Origin: Acidobacteriota bacterium
GTDB lineage: Bacteria; Acidobacteriota; Terriglobia; Acidiferrales; UBA7541
Direction of reading: 5' to 3'
DNA length: 64,000 nucleotides
Assembly: GCA_003167215.1 (NCBI GenBank)
Contig: PMTV01000014.1
Span: 1 to 64,000 of the forward strand
Shown here: piece after piece, positions 35,407 through 44,300 of the stretch
Numbering within the stretch: position 1 is the stretch's first letter
How the letters are laid out: each line of letters starts with the position of its first letter
The notes under the pieces: model-generated
Told to the model about the DNA's origin: nothing
The model's input: the letters and a program-made list of their open reading frames with translations, nothing else
The model's database searches: none
Made by a program: the position numbers and the translations under genes

Positions 35407-38285
35407 ACCTTGGCACTCCCGCTGGCGACGCCGCTGTCTCGATCGATTTCGGCAAGAGCGGCGAGGCACCGCTCGCATAATGTGGGGTATTCCGCGCTCT
35501 CACCCACGTGTGTGGAATAATTCCAGCAGCGTTCACATTTTTTACCGAGGGCGCGCTCGATGCGAATTTGGAGTCCTTCCAGGGTGGCGGCCGGCTCAGT
35601 TCCCTGGATCGGGCTTGCGGCGATCTCGACCTGCGAGACGATGAAAAGTGCCGGCAGGTAGGCGGAATATTTGCGCAACAGATCGAGCAGTTCGCCGGTT
35701 GCTGCGAGCGTGACGCGCGCTTCGAGGCCGCCGGAAATTGTCTTTGCAGCGCGGGCAGGCTCGAGCGCTTTCAAGACTTCCCCACGAACCACAAGAAGGC
35801 GGTCCCAAACCGCAGAGCGCGATCCATCCAAGGCATTTTCGAAATCTTCGGCGGCGGGAAACAAAGACATGTGCACGCTTTCGGTTTTCGAACCGGTGGG
35901 CGGCAAGTGCTTCCAGACCTCTTCAGAGGTAAAAGCCAGGGTGGGAGCGATGAGGCGAACGACAGCGCTCGCGATGCGGTACATGGCGGTTTGCGCCGAG
36001 CGGCGCCCCAGACTCTTGGGTGCGAAGGTGTACAGACGGTCTTTAAGAACGTCGAAATAAAACGCGCTTAAATCCACCGTGCAAAAATCATGCAGCGCGT
36101 GGTACACGCGATGGAATTCGAAATTGGCGTACCACTCCTGACATTGGCGCACGAGCGCGCCGGTGCGCCGCAACATCCACGCGTCCATTTCCCAAAGATC
36201 CGCGTCGGGGACTGCGTCGCGCTCCGGTTCGAAGTCGTAAAGATTCGATAGTGCAAACCGGAACGTGTTGCGGATTTTGCGATAGGCTTCGGCGAGCTGC
36301 GTCATCATGGCATCGGAAAGGCGGACATCGGCGGTGTAGTCCTGCGACGAAACCCAGACACGAAGAAGGTCGGCGCCCCACTTCTCGCAGATTTCCTTGG
36401 GCTCCATGGAGTTGCCGAGCGACTTCGACATCGGGGTGCCTTTTTCGTCGAGCGTCCATCCGTGCGTGACGACTTGATCGTACGGGCGCATGCCATCAAC
36501 GCCAATCGCAACCATCAGCGAGCTCTGGAACCATCCGCGAAACTGGTCCGGGCCTTCGAGATAAACATCCGCGCGAGGCTTCCCTTCCCTTTTTTGCAGC
36601 ACGGCCAAATCGCTTGAACCGGATTCGAACCACACATCGAGTATGTCGGACTCTTTGCGCCACTTTGCTCCGCCGCACGAAGCGCACTTCGTCCCGGGAG
36701 GCAGCAGTTCCTCGGCTGAATGCGTGTACCACGCGTCGGCGCCTTCACGCTCAAAAAACGGGATAACGTTGCGGAGCGCGTTGAAATCCTTGAGTATTTT
36801 CCCGCAAGCGTCGCAATAGAAAATCACCAGTGGGATTCCCCAGAAGCGCTGGCGCGAAATGCACCAGTCGGGCCTGTCGGCGATCATGTTGTGAATGCGC
36901 TCTTCGCCCCACGCCGGCAGCCACTTTACTTTTTTGATTTCGTCCAGCGCTCGGCCGCGCAACCCAGGCGCGTTCGGGGGAGGAACCGTTGCGCTGCCGC
37001 CATCAAGTTGTATGAACCACTGTTCGGTAGCGCGAAAAATCACGGGAGTGTGGCAGCGCCAGCAATGCGGATAGCTGTGCGAAAACTTCTTTTCGCCGAC
37101 AAGCATGCCGCGCTCCGTCAGCAGCGAGATGATGGCCGGATTCGCTTCGAAGACAGTCTTGCCCTTGTACTCGGGCAAACCTTCGACAAAGCGGCCGTCG
37201 TTATCGAGCGGAGCGTAGGCTTCGAGGCCATATTTCTGGCCGGTGGCAAAGTCTTCCGCGCCGTGGCCCGGAGCGGTGTGCACAATTCCACTGCCCTGAT
37301 CCAGGGTGACGTAGTCGGCGAGCACAGCCGGCACGCGCAACTCCTTAAGAAACGGGTGCTGAAACTGCACGCCTTCGAGTTCGCGTCCCTTTCCAACTTT
37401 CGTGAATGGAGCGCCCGGTTCGAGCCCCAGCAGCACAGCCAACTCCGGGTCGCTCATTCTTTCTTCCGCGAGCAGGAGCTTGCCTGCGGCACTATTCACG
37501 ACAACGTATTCGTAGTCCGGATGAAACGCGAGAGCGCGGTTCGCCGGCAACGTCCATGGCGTTGTGGTCCAGATCAGCGCGCTGACATCAGCGCCAATCC
37601 CGAGCTTCCTGGATTTCTCGCCGGCAACAACCGGAAACTTCACCCAGATCGATGGGCTGGTGTGGTCTTCGTATTCCACTTCCGCTTCCGCGAGAGCGGT
37701 GCGGTCATAGATGCACCAGTACACAGGTTTCAGTCCGCGGTAAATGTAGCCCTTTTCCAGAAATGTGAGGAAGGCGCTGGCAACGCAGGCTTCATAACTT
37801 GGATCCATGGTGAGGTAGGGCTTTTCCCATTGGCCGAAAACGCCGAGCCGCTTAAATTCGCGTCTGTGCGCGTCGATGTAGCCTGCGGCGAATTCCCGGC
37901 ACATGCGCCGAAACTCCGCCGCGGACACTTTGCTTGTCTTGCCGCCCAGTTCCTTTTCGACCTTGGTCTCTATGGGCAGACCGTGGCAATCCCAGCCGGG
38001 AACATACGGAGTTCGGAATCCGGCCATGGTCTTTGACTTCACGATCATGTCCTTCAGTATCTTGTTCAGACCTGTGCCGAGATGAATTTCACCCGTGGGG
38101 TAAGGGGGGCCGTCGTGAAAGACGAACACCGGCGCAGCCGCCCGCGATTCCATGATGCGGTGGTATAGCGCCATCTTTTCCCAAGCTGCCAACTGCTCCG
38201 GCTCGCGCTCGGGCAGCTTCGCCTTCATGGGAAAATCTGTTTTGGGAAGATTAAGTGTACTCTTCAGGTCGCGCGTATTCGCCAT
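35403..38285 (-). CDS. ileS: Isoleucyl-tRNA synthetase
   Basis: Class Ia aminoacyl-tRNA synthetase, 960 residues. Catalytic and editing regions are recognisable (PYVPGWDCHGLPIE, TTTPWTLPANRALAF, PDWCISRQRFWG). The C-terminal zinc knuckle has four cysteines (CERCWNY and CERCLAAL). Two signatures deviate from consensus: HIGH reads HLGT (EIHLGTGLNK) and KMSKS reads PMSKS (GTPMSKSLGN). It is first in the operon with lspA, lgt and rluD. No T-box leader is visible in the 180 bases upstream. Confidence 0.96.
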   Translation of the reverse strand: MANTRDLKSTLNLPKTDFPMKAKLPEREPEQLAAWEKMALYHRIMESRAAAPVFVFHDGPPYPTGEIHLGTGLNKILKDMIVKSKTMAGFRTPYVPGWDCHGLPIETKVEKELGGKTSKVSAAEFRRMCREFAAGYIDAHRREFKRLGVFGQWEKPYLTMDPSYEACVASAFLTFLEKGYIYRGLKPVYWCIYDRTALAEAEVEYEDHTSPSIWVKFPVVAGEKSRKLGIGADVSALIWTTTPWTLPANRALAFHPDYEYVVVNSAAGKLLLAEERMSDPELAVLLGLEPGAPFTKVGKGRELEGVQFQHPFLKELRVPAVLADYVTLDQGSGIVHTAPGHGAEDFATGQKYGLEAYAPLDNDGRFVEGLPEYKGKTVFEANPAIISLLTERGMLVGEKKFSHSYPHCWRCHTPVIFRATEQWFIQLDGGSATVPPPNAPGLRGRALDEIKKVKWLPAWGEERIHNMIADRPDWCISRQRFWGIPLVIFYCDACGKILKDFNALRNVIPFFEREGADAWYTHSAEELLPPGTKCASCGGAKWRKESDILDVWFESGSSDLAVLQKREGKPRADVYLEGPDQFRGWFQSSLMVAIGVDGMRPYDQVVTHGWTLDEKGTPMSKSLGNSMEPKEICEKWGADLLRVWVSSQDYTADVRLSDAMMTQLAEAYRKIRNTFRFALSNLYDFEPERDAVPDADLWEMDAWMLRRTGALVRQCQEWYANFEFHRVYHALHDFCTVDLSAFYFDVLKDRLYTFAPKSLGRRSAQTAMYRIASAVVRLIAPTLAFTSEEVWKHLPPTGSKTESVHMSLFPAAEDFENALDGSRSAVWDRLLVVRGEVLKALEPARAAKTISGGLEARVTLAATGELLDLLRKYSAYLPALFIVSQVEIAASPIQGTEPAATLEGLQIRIERALGKKCERCWNYSTHVGESAEYPTLCERCLAALAEIDRDSGVASGSAKV

Positions 38286-38465
38286 CTAATAGGGATCAAA
38301 AACCCTTTCTACTGATGCAGGCCGGGGAAACTGGGAGCCTCAGTTGGAGACCGTATGTTACAATGAATCCAGAACGGTGTCAGCCGTCCGACGCCGTACA
38401 TCCTTTTTCGTGGTGGAGCGTCTAATATCAGGTAGAGCCATGACCGGGGAACCTAGGTAAGCCCT

Positions 38466-39668
38466 ATGCCAGACTTTACTTCAAGACTTGATGACGCTGG
38501 TCGCTCGACTACGGAGCCTACGCTCAGGATTGGGCGCCTGCCGTCTCCCGTACATACATCTGCTTTCAAAAGCTTTTTTTCCAACGTAAAGGATTTCCTC
38601 TCGGAGCGTCCGGCCAAAATCGCAGGTGGAAAGTCCGACGTATTCAAGAATCCCGAATTTGGCGAAGGGCTTGGCGACAATTTTAAGGAATTTTTTCGCG
38701 CGGCGCCCCGTGGGCCGGTGAACTCCGATCTATTGGTCAGTTGGAATTCTGAGTTCGGCGGATTCTGGCAAAACGTTCGCGACCTGATTTCACCGCGGAA
38801 ACTGGCTCCGTTAAAGACCACCAGCTCCCCCGTAGCGGTGCCCGAAATTTGGTCCAAGAATACTCAGTTCACGCGGGTGCAGGCGCTTTCGCTGGCATTC
38901 CACGTAGTAGTGATCGTGCTGATCATTATTCCACTTTGGCCGGAACTGATGTCACCGGGAACCACGCAGGCGAAGACCATGAACGTCACGCCGCTCGACA
39001 TCACTTCGCCATATCTGCCAAAACTGCCGCCAGGAGCCAAGAAGGCCGGAGGTGGCGGAGGCGGCGGGGCGCACGAATTGTTGCCTGCGAGCCGAGGCAA
39101 ACTTCCGAAGTTCAGTTTGACGCAAATCGTGCCGCCCAAAGTGAAGCCGCCGGACAATCCTAAGTTTGCAGCAACCCCAACGGTTCTTGGGATGCCGGAC
39201 ATGAAATTGGCCAGCCCCAACATGGCGAACTGGGGCGACCCCATGTCCAAAGTGACCAACGATTCCAACGGGCCTGGCAGCGGCAATGGAATTGGATCTG
39301 GAAATGGAACAGGAGTTGGAAGCGGGAGCGGCGGTGGCGTAGGACCGGGCGAAGGTGGAGGGGCCGGAGGCGGAATATTTAACGCCGGCACCAACGGGTA
39401 CGGCGTGCCCGCTTGCTTGTATTGTCCGACGGCGCAGTTCTCTGATGAAGCGGTTAAGGCAAAGTTCCAGGGGACGGTTTTACTAGTGGCCATCATCACC
39501 GCAGAGGGACACGCGACGGATATCCACGTGGCGAAGGGCCTGGGGCTAGGTCTTGACGAAAAGGCAATCGAGGCGGTTCGGACGTGGCGGTTTAGGCCGG
39601 CCCTTGGCCCGAATGGGAAGCCTGCGGCAGTCCGTCAAACTATTGAAGTGACATTCCATCTCTACTGA
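38466..39668 (+). CDS. TonB-family protein with cytoplasmic N-terminal extension
   Basis: Energy-transducer-like protein, 400 residues. An unusual 135-residue hydrophilic N-terminus comes first, then one membrane helix at about 139-160 (LAFHVVVIVLIIIPLW). A periplasmic Pro- and Gly-rich spacer follows, with a run of seven Gly and a GSGNG-type repeat at about 275-305. The TonB C-terminal domain is at about 315-400 (AKFQGTVLLVAIITAEGHAT, AIEAVRTWRFRPAL). No ExbB/ExbD is next to it, so it may use distant motors or act in another trans-envelope role. The N-terminal extension is longer than in classical TonB, which starts almost at the helix. Confidence 0.85.
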   Translation: MPDFTSRLDDAGRSTTEPTLRIGRLPSPVHTSAFKSFFSNVKDFLSERPAKIAGGKSDVFKNPEFGEGLGDNFKEFFRAAPRGPVNSDLLVSWNSEFGGFWQNVRDLISPRKLAPLKTTSSPVAVPEIWSKNTQFTRVQALSLAFHVVVIVLIIIPLWPELMSPGTTQAKTMNVTPLDITSPYLPKLPPGAKKAGGGGGGGAHELLPASRGKLPKFSLTQIVPPKVKPPDNPKFAATPTVLGMPDMKLASPNMANWGDPMSKVTNDSNGPGSGNGIGSGNGTGVGSGSGGGVGPGEGGGAGGGIFNAGTNGYGVPACLYCPTAQFSDEAVKAKFQGTVLLVAIITAEGHATDIHVAKGLGLGLDEKAIEAVRTWRFRPALGPNGKPAAVRQTIEVTFHLY

Positions 39669-39806
39669 GTTTCTCTTTTCTTGAGTTCTTCCTGCTGACT
39701 GCTATCCCGCTGAAGCTGCTTTCTCCGCTGAACGATTCCAAGGATTCCCGGACTGACGTTTACCTTCAGGACCATCTTATATCTGCGGGCTTGTCATTCT
39801 GCTACG

Positions 39807-40664
39807 ATGAAGACCATGAAAATAGGAATCTGGACTTCGTGTTTTCTTATTTCTGCCATTCTGGCTGTGGGGCCGCAAGCGGCCGCACAAAACAGCACAA
39901 TTGAGTTCGTCGCGAAGGCTACGCCGTCAAGCGGCACGGACGAACCGGTGCGCGGGATCACCTTTTACCTGCTGCGCCAAAGTTTCGATGATATCGGCAA
40001 GGAAGCGGCGGTGACGTACCCGCTGGTGGCCATGGACGCCTTCATCGATAAGCTCGATGTTTCGAAGGAATTAAAAGCGTGGATGAAGAAGAATCGATGT
40101 GTGAACCTGGCAGGCGAAGACTTCATCAAGAGACTCAAGCCCGATGACGTGATGAATGTGCCGGAATTCCACAAGGCTTATGTGGATAGGATGTCGGGAG
40201 ACCAGAGCGTGGCCTTTCCGACCCCGAAATACACTCCGGCTTTGAAGAAAAAGAATCCGGAAAAGTATGATGAGGAGGTAAAACAATATCAGAATGCCAT
40301 CCGGGCGTTTCTAGTTTTGAACCCTACCAGCACGGATGGAATCGATCTCGCGCTGGAAGACGTGAACCCGGGGCATAAGTGGGATACGATCGAAGCAAAC
40401 AGCACCGCCGAGCTGCATCGCCACACAATAGAACTTGCGGAATCGAAGTATCTTGTTGCACGCACGGAAACGGATTTGGAAGGCCACGGATATCTGCACG
40501 GCATCGCTCCGGGAACGTACTGGCTCAGCACGCTCGACATCGTTGCGCAAGCGGGCGACGTACGGAAGAAATGGGACGTGCGCGTTACCGTACCACCGGG
40601 AAAAACAACTTACGTCGCGCTTTCGAATATCAACGCGGTACAACCTCCACACGCCACACCTTAA
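39807..40664 (+). CDS. Secreted protein of unknown function
   Basis: I do not recognise the family. The 285 residues (ATG at 39807, or 39816 three codons on) have a clear signal peptide ending GPQAAAQ. A first beta strand region (STIEFVAKATPSSGTDEPVRGITFYLLR) is followed by a long charged helical section, and the C-terminus (GHGYLHGIAPGTYWLSTLDI, DVRVTVPPGKTTYVAL) resembles a carboxypeptidase-regulatory/Ig-like sandwich. It looks like an insertion of helices into a CarboxypepD_reg-like domain. It lies just upstream of the VOC-like gene with 15 bases between them, so they are probably co-transcribed. Confidence 0.7.
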   Translation: MKTMKIGIWTSCFLISAILAVGPQAAAQNSTIEFVAKATPSSGTDEPVRGITFYLLRQSFDDIGKEAAVTYPLVAMDAFIDKLDVSKELKAWMKKNRCVNLAGEDFIKRLKPDDVMNVPEFHKAYVDRMSGDQSVAFPTPKYTPALKKKNPEKYDEEVKQYQNAIRAFLVLNPTSTDGIDLALEDVNPGHKWDTIEANSTAELHRHTIELAESKYLVARTETDLEGHGYLHGIAPGTYWLSTLDIVAQAGDVRKKWDVRVTVPPGKTTYVALSNINAVQPPHATP

Positions 40665-40679
40665 CCGGCTGCCGGGAAT

Positions 40680-41300
40680 GTGACCGACGCCTCCGACATC
40701 ACTCGCTGGATCACTCAACTGGCGGATCGCGATCCGCAGAACAGAGCCGAAGCCGCGCTGCGGCTGTATTTGGAGGGTAGCGGCGTGTGCACGCCTTTGC
40801 TGAAACAATGGCTCGCCGATCCTGAATTTCGCGCGCTGACTCTGCCCGGCGAAATGAAGGCTCCGGCTGGATCGGGTTTCGGACCAGCGTCCATCGTGGT
40901 TGGAGTTGCCGTGAGACCGGAAACGTTTGAAACGATCCGCACGGCAAACAATTCTCCGTCGCTGGCGGACGTTCCTCCGGACCAGGATGCCAAGGAATTT
41001 GAACTGCACTTCGAGACCCGGATCGAGCTCGATATCTTAACTACGCGAGACCCAGGCGGCAAAGGCGCCATCGCCGGTTTTTTGGAGAAATTTGGCGAAG
41101 GGATTCAACAAATTGAAGTCTATGTGGGCGATGTAGACCGGGCCACGGAAATTTTACGTTTGCGATTTGGGTTGAAACCGATCTACCCGGCTGCTCGCGC
41201 CGGAGCTGCAGGCACGCGCATAAACTTTTTTCTTGCGCCGGCGCAGCAAGGGAAAAAAGTACTAATCGAATTTGTAGAAGCCAAAACGAAAAATCCTTAG
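40680..41300 (+). CDS. HEAT-like plus VOC (glyoxalase-fold) domain protein
   Basis: 206 residues, GTG start. Residues about 15-55 form two helices resembling a HEAT repeat (NRAEAALRLYLEGSGVCTPL). The remainder matches a vicinal-oxygen-chelate fold of methylmalonyl-CoA-epimerase type: EGIQQIEVYVGDVDRATEIL, a glycine-rich turn, INFFLAPAQQGKKVLIEFVE. The first VOC module is poorly conserved (IVVGVAVRPETFE) and lacks the usual metal-binding His, so catalysis is doubtful. It is likely co-transcribed with the secreted protein upstream. Tentative. Confidence 0.6.
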   Translation: MTDASDITRWITQLADRDPQNRAEAALRLYLEGSGVCTPLLKQWLADPEFRALTLPGEMKAPAGSGFGPASIVVGVAVRPETFETIRTANNSPSLADVPPDQDAKEFELHFETRIELDILTTRDPGGKGAIAGFLEKFGEGIQQIEVYVGDVDRATEILRLRFGLKPIYPAARAGAAGTRINFFLAPAQQGKKVLIEFVEAKTKNP

Positions 41301-41334
41301 GCCGCGGTAGAAACCATTTGCAGAATTTCGCGCT

Positions 41335-44034
41335 TCATTCTCCGCTCTGCTGCAACAGTTTGGCCACGAGCGCGGTCCATCCCGTCTGATGGCTGGCTCC
41401 GAGCCCCGCGCCGGTATCTCCGTTAAAATATTCATAGAAAAGAATCAGGTCGCGCCATTGAGGGTCGGTTTGAAATAACGAAACGTCGCCGTAAACCGCG
41501 CGGAGGCCGTCGCGACGCAGGAAAATGTGCGAGAGCCTGCGAGATATATCCGCGGCGGAATTCCACAGCGTTACCCTGCGTCCTGAATTCGTGGGGTATT
41601 CCACTTTGAATCCGTCGCCATAATAGTAATGAATCCGCTGGAGCGACTCTATCAGCAGGAAATTCATGGGGAACCAGATAGGTCCGCGCCAGTTTGAATT
41701 GCCTCCAAAAAGATCGCTGGTGGACTCGGCCGGCTCGTAGTCCACCGAGCTGGAATGCCCGTCCGCATCGAGCACAAATGGATGGTCCCGATGAAATTTC
41801 GATAGCGCACGGATTCCGTGAGGCGAAAGGAATTCGTTTTCATCGAAAACGTATCGGTAGATACGCTCAAGTTTCTCGCGATTGGCAATAGTGAGGAGCA
41901 GGCGGGTGCCCTTGTCGGATTTTTGGCTCATGTCCACATGCTTGCTGACTTCGGGATTGTGATCCAGGAACCATTGCATCCGTTTGCGGAAATTCGGCAA
42001 TCGCTCCAAAACCTCCGGTTCGAAGGTTTCGGCGGCAAAGAGAGGAATCAAGCCCACCATCGATCGGACCTTCATCGACATGGGCGTCGATTGGCCCAGG
42101 TGCAGGACGTCGTAATAGAAACCGTCCTTTTCATCCCATAGGCCGACTCCCTGGCCGCCCATGTCGTTCATAGCCTGCGCGATGTACACGAAGTGTTCGA
42201 AAAACTTGCTGGCGATGTCTTCATAAGCGGGATCCTGATGAGCGAGCTCCATGGCCATCGCGAGCATATCGAGGCAGTACATGGCCATCCAACTGGTCCC
42301 GTCGGATTGCTCGATGAAATTTCCGGGGCCCAGGGGCTGGGAGCGGTCGAAAACCCCTATATTATCGAGGCCGAGGAAACCGCCTTCGAAGACGTTTTTG
42401 CCCTCCGGATCTTTGCGGTTTACCCACCAGGTGAAATTAATCAAGAGTTTGTGAAACATGCGGACCAGGAACTTACGGTCTTCTTGCCCTTGTACCCGCC
42501 CCGCGATTTTATAAACGCGCCAAGCGGCCCAGGCTTGCACGGGCGGATTCACATCGGAGAAATTCCATTCGTAAGCCGGCAACTGGCCGTTTGGGTTCAT
42601 GTACCATTCACGCATGAAAAGCACGAGCTGTTCTTTGGCAAAGTCGGGATCGATCAGAGCCATCGCCACGCAATGGAAAGCCAAATCCCACGCCGCATAC
42701 CACGGGTACTCCCACTTATCGGGCATGGATATCACGTCGGAATTGTAGAGATGCGTCCACTCGTTATTCCGGCCGTCGAGACGCTCCGGCGGAGGGGCAG
42801 GCTGCGTGGGATCGCCCTCAAGCCAGCGACGAACGTCGTAGTGGTAGGACTGCTTGCCCCACAGCAGGCCGGCGAAAGCCTGGCGTTGGACCATGTGCGC
42901 GTCCTCGCTTCCGCAATGGCCAACACGCTGAGTGTAAAACTCGTCCGCCTCCTTCATTCTTTGCTCAAATATTTGGTCGAAAGCGGGACCGAAAAAATCC
43001 TGCGCTGATTTGTGGCCTTGCGCAGGATCTTTGTCCAGCAAACGAAGGCGGATGGTGAGATTTTTGCCAGGTTGAATTACTTCGGAATAATGTGCAGCCG
43101 CTTTCGTTCCGGTCATTGCCGGATTTAGGGCGCCGCGCTCACTCTGTGTAAGATAACGATGGAAAGCGTCTTTCACATACGGCGAAGCATTCTTGCTGTC
43201 GAACAACCGTTCGGCGTTGGTCTCATTATCGGTGAAGAGCGGTTCGGGCTTGCCCTCGGTAATCAACCAGCGCTTGCCGTAGTGATATTCGTTTAGGGCA
43301 AATAGTTCCCCACCTTGAAGGCCCTGTACCCGCGCCACTTGCGGCTTGTCGTAGCCTTCACCCCAGCCCCATCGATTCCGAAACCACAACGTGGGGAGCA
43401 GATGGAGAGGAGCCGGATCCGGGCCGCGATTCCAGGCCGTTATGCGGATCAGGATATCCTCGGACGAAGCTTTGGCGTACTCGACGAACACGTCAAAGTA
43501 GCGATTCTCAGAGAAGATGCCCGTGTCTACCAATTCATATTCTGGTTGCAGGCGCGTGCGTTTCGCATTTTCCTGAAGGAGTTGATCGTAGGGGAACGAC
43601 CCTTGTGGATACTTGTAGAGGCACTTTAGATACGAACTTGTGGGCGTGGCATCCAGATAGAAATAGTATTCCTTTACGTCTTCGCCGTGATTCCCTTGGG
43701 TATTGGTCAGGCCGAAAAGACGTTCTTTCAGAAAGGGATCTTTTTCATTCCAAAGAGCAATCGCGAAACAGATGTGCTGGTGGCGATCGCAGAAGCCGGC
43801 GATGCCGTCTTCACCCCAGCGATACGCTCGAGAACGCGCATGATCGTGCGGGAAATATTTCCAGGCGTCGCCATCCGGACTGTAATCTTCGCGAACTGTT
43901 CCCCACTGGCGTTCTGATAGATAAGGACCCCAGCGCTTCCAGTGGACTTCGCGATCCTCGCTGGCCTGCAACCTTAGCTCTTCCGCTGTGGCCACGCGAT
44001 CTTTTTCTTTCGGCCCGTCGGTCATCGAATCCAT
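41335..44034 (-). CDS. Large glycoside hydrolase, MGH1/GH63-like
   Basis: Cytoplasmic (no signal peptide) 899-residue protein of the glucosidase family related to mannosyl-oligosaccharide glucosidase/GH63 and mannosylglycerate hydrolase, with a C-terminal (alpha/alpha)6 barrel. Recognisable blocks: [82 protein letters not shown], and [19 protein letters not shown]. The substrate is unknown; an alpha-glucoside storage or compatible-solute role is plausible. It is monocistronic. A direct repeat (two GCGAA 11 bp apart) lies at 44060-44075 upstream. Name by family resemblance. Confidence 0.82.
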   Translation of the reverse strand: MDSMTDGPKEKDRVATAEELRLQASEDREVHWKRWGPYLSERQWGTVREDYSPDGDAWKYFPHDHARSRAYRWGEDGIAGFCDRHQHICFAIALWNEKDPFLKERLFGLTNTQGNHGEDVKEYYFYLDATPTSSYLKCLYKYPQGSFPYDQLLQENAKRTRLQPEYELVDTGIFSENRYFDVFVEYAKASSEDILIRITAWNRGPDPAPLHLLPTLWFRNRWGWGEGYDKPQVARVQGLQGGELFALNEYHYGKRWLITEGKPEPLFTDNETNAERLFDSKNASPYVKDAFHRYLTQSERGALNPAMTGTKAAAHYSEVIQPGKNLTIRLRLLDKDPAQGHKSAQDFFGPAFDQIFEQRMKEADEFYTQRVGHCGSEDAHMVQRQAFAGLLWGKQSYHYDVRRWLEGDPTQPAPPPERLDGRNNEWTHLYNSDVISMPDKWEYPWYAAWDLAFHCVAMALIDPDFAKEQLVLFMREWYMNPNGQLPAYEWNFSDVNPPVQAWAAWRVYKIAGRVQGQEDRKFLVRMFHKLLINFTWWVNRKDPEGKNVFEGGFLGLDNIGVFDRSQPLGPGNFIEQSDGTSWMAMYCLDMLAMAMELAHQDPAYEDIASKFFEHFVYIAQAMNDMGGQGVGLWDEKDGFYYDVLHLGQSTPMSMKVRSMVGLIPLFAAETFEPEVLERLPNFRKRMQWFLDHNPEVSKHVDMSQKSDKGTRLLLTIANREKLERIYRYVFDENEFLSPHGIRALSKFHRDHPFVLDADGHSSSVDYEPAESTSDLFGGNSNWRGPIWFPMNFLLIESLQRIHYYYGDGFKVEYPTNSGRRVTLWNSAADISRRLSHIFLRRDGLRAVYGDVSLFQTDPQWRDLILFYEYFNGDTGAGLGASHQTGWTALVAKLLQQSGE

Positions 44035-44300
44035 GCTACCGCGGGAGGGCTTTAAATTCGCGAACTTTGCGCGAACTTGTTCGGGACCGAAGATATCTCA
44101 CGCGTAAAGCGCAGCATAGTAAGACAAGGAGTGCGCAATTCTGTATTCTCTAATACGTAGCCGGTGACGATAGATTCGGGTGAAAGGGTTCACTCATTCA
44201 GACAGCTCTCACAGAAGTCTCCGGGCAGCGAATTGCGGCTGACATCACAAAATCTTCCCGACGTGTCGCCCTGCTGTGCGCAGCGGCGGCGGCATCGGCC

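Noticed and set aside
36720-38036. 438-codon open frame on the plus strand opposite ileS
   Set aside because: It lies entirely inside the unmistakable ileS gene, has no recognisable motif, and arises from GC-rich codon bias on the opposite strand.
38286-38465. T-box leader for ileS
   Set aside because: The 180-base region lacks the conserved T-box sequence and antiterminator on the minus strand.
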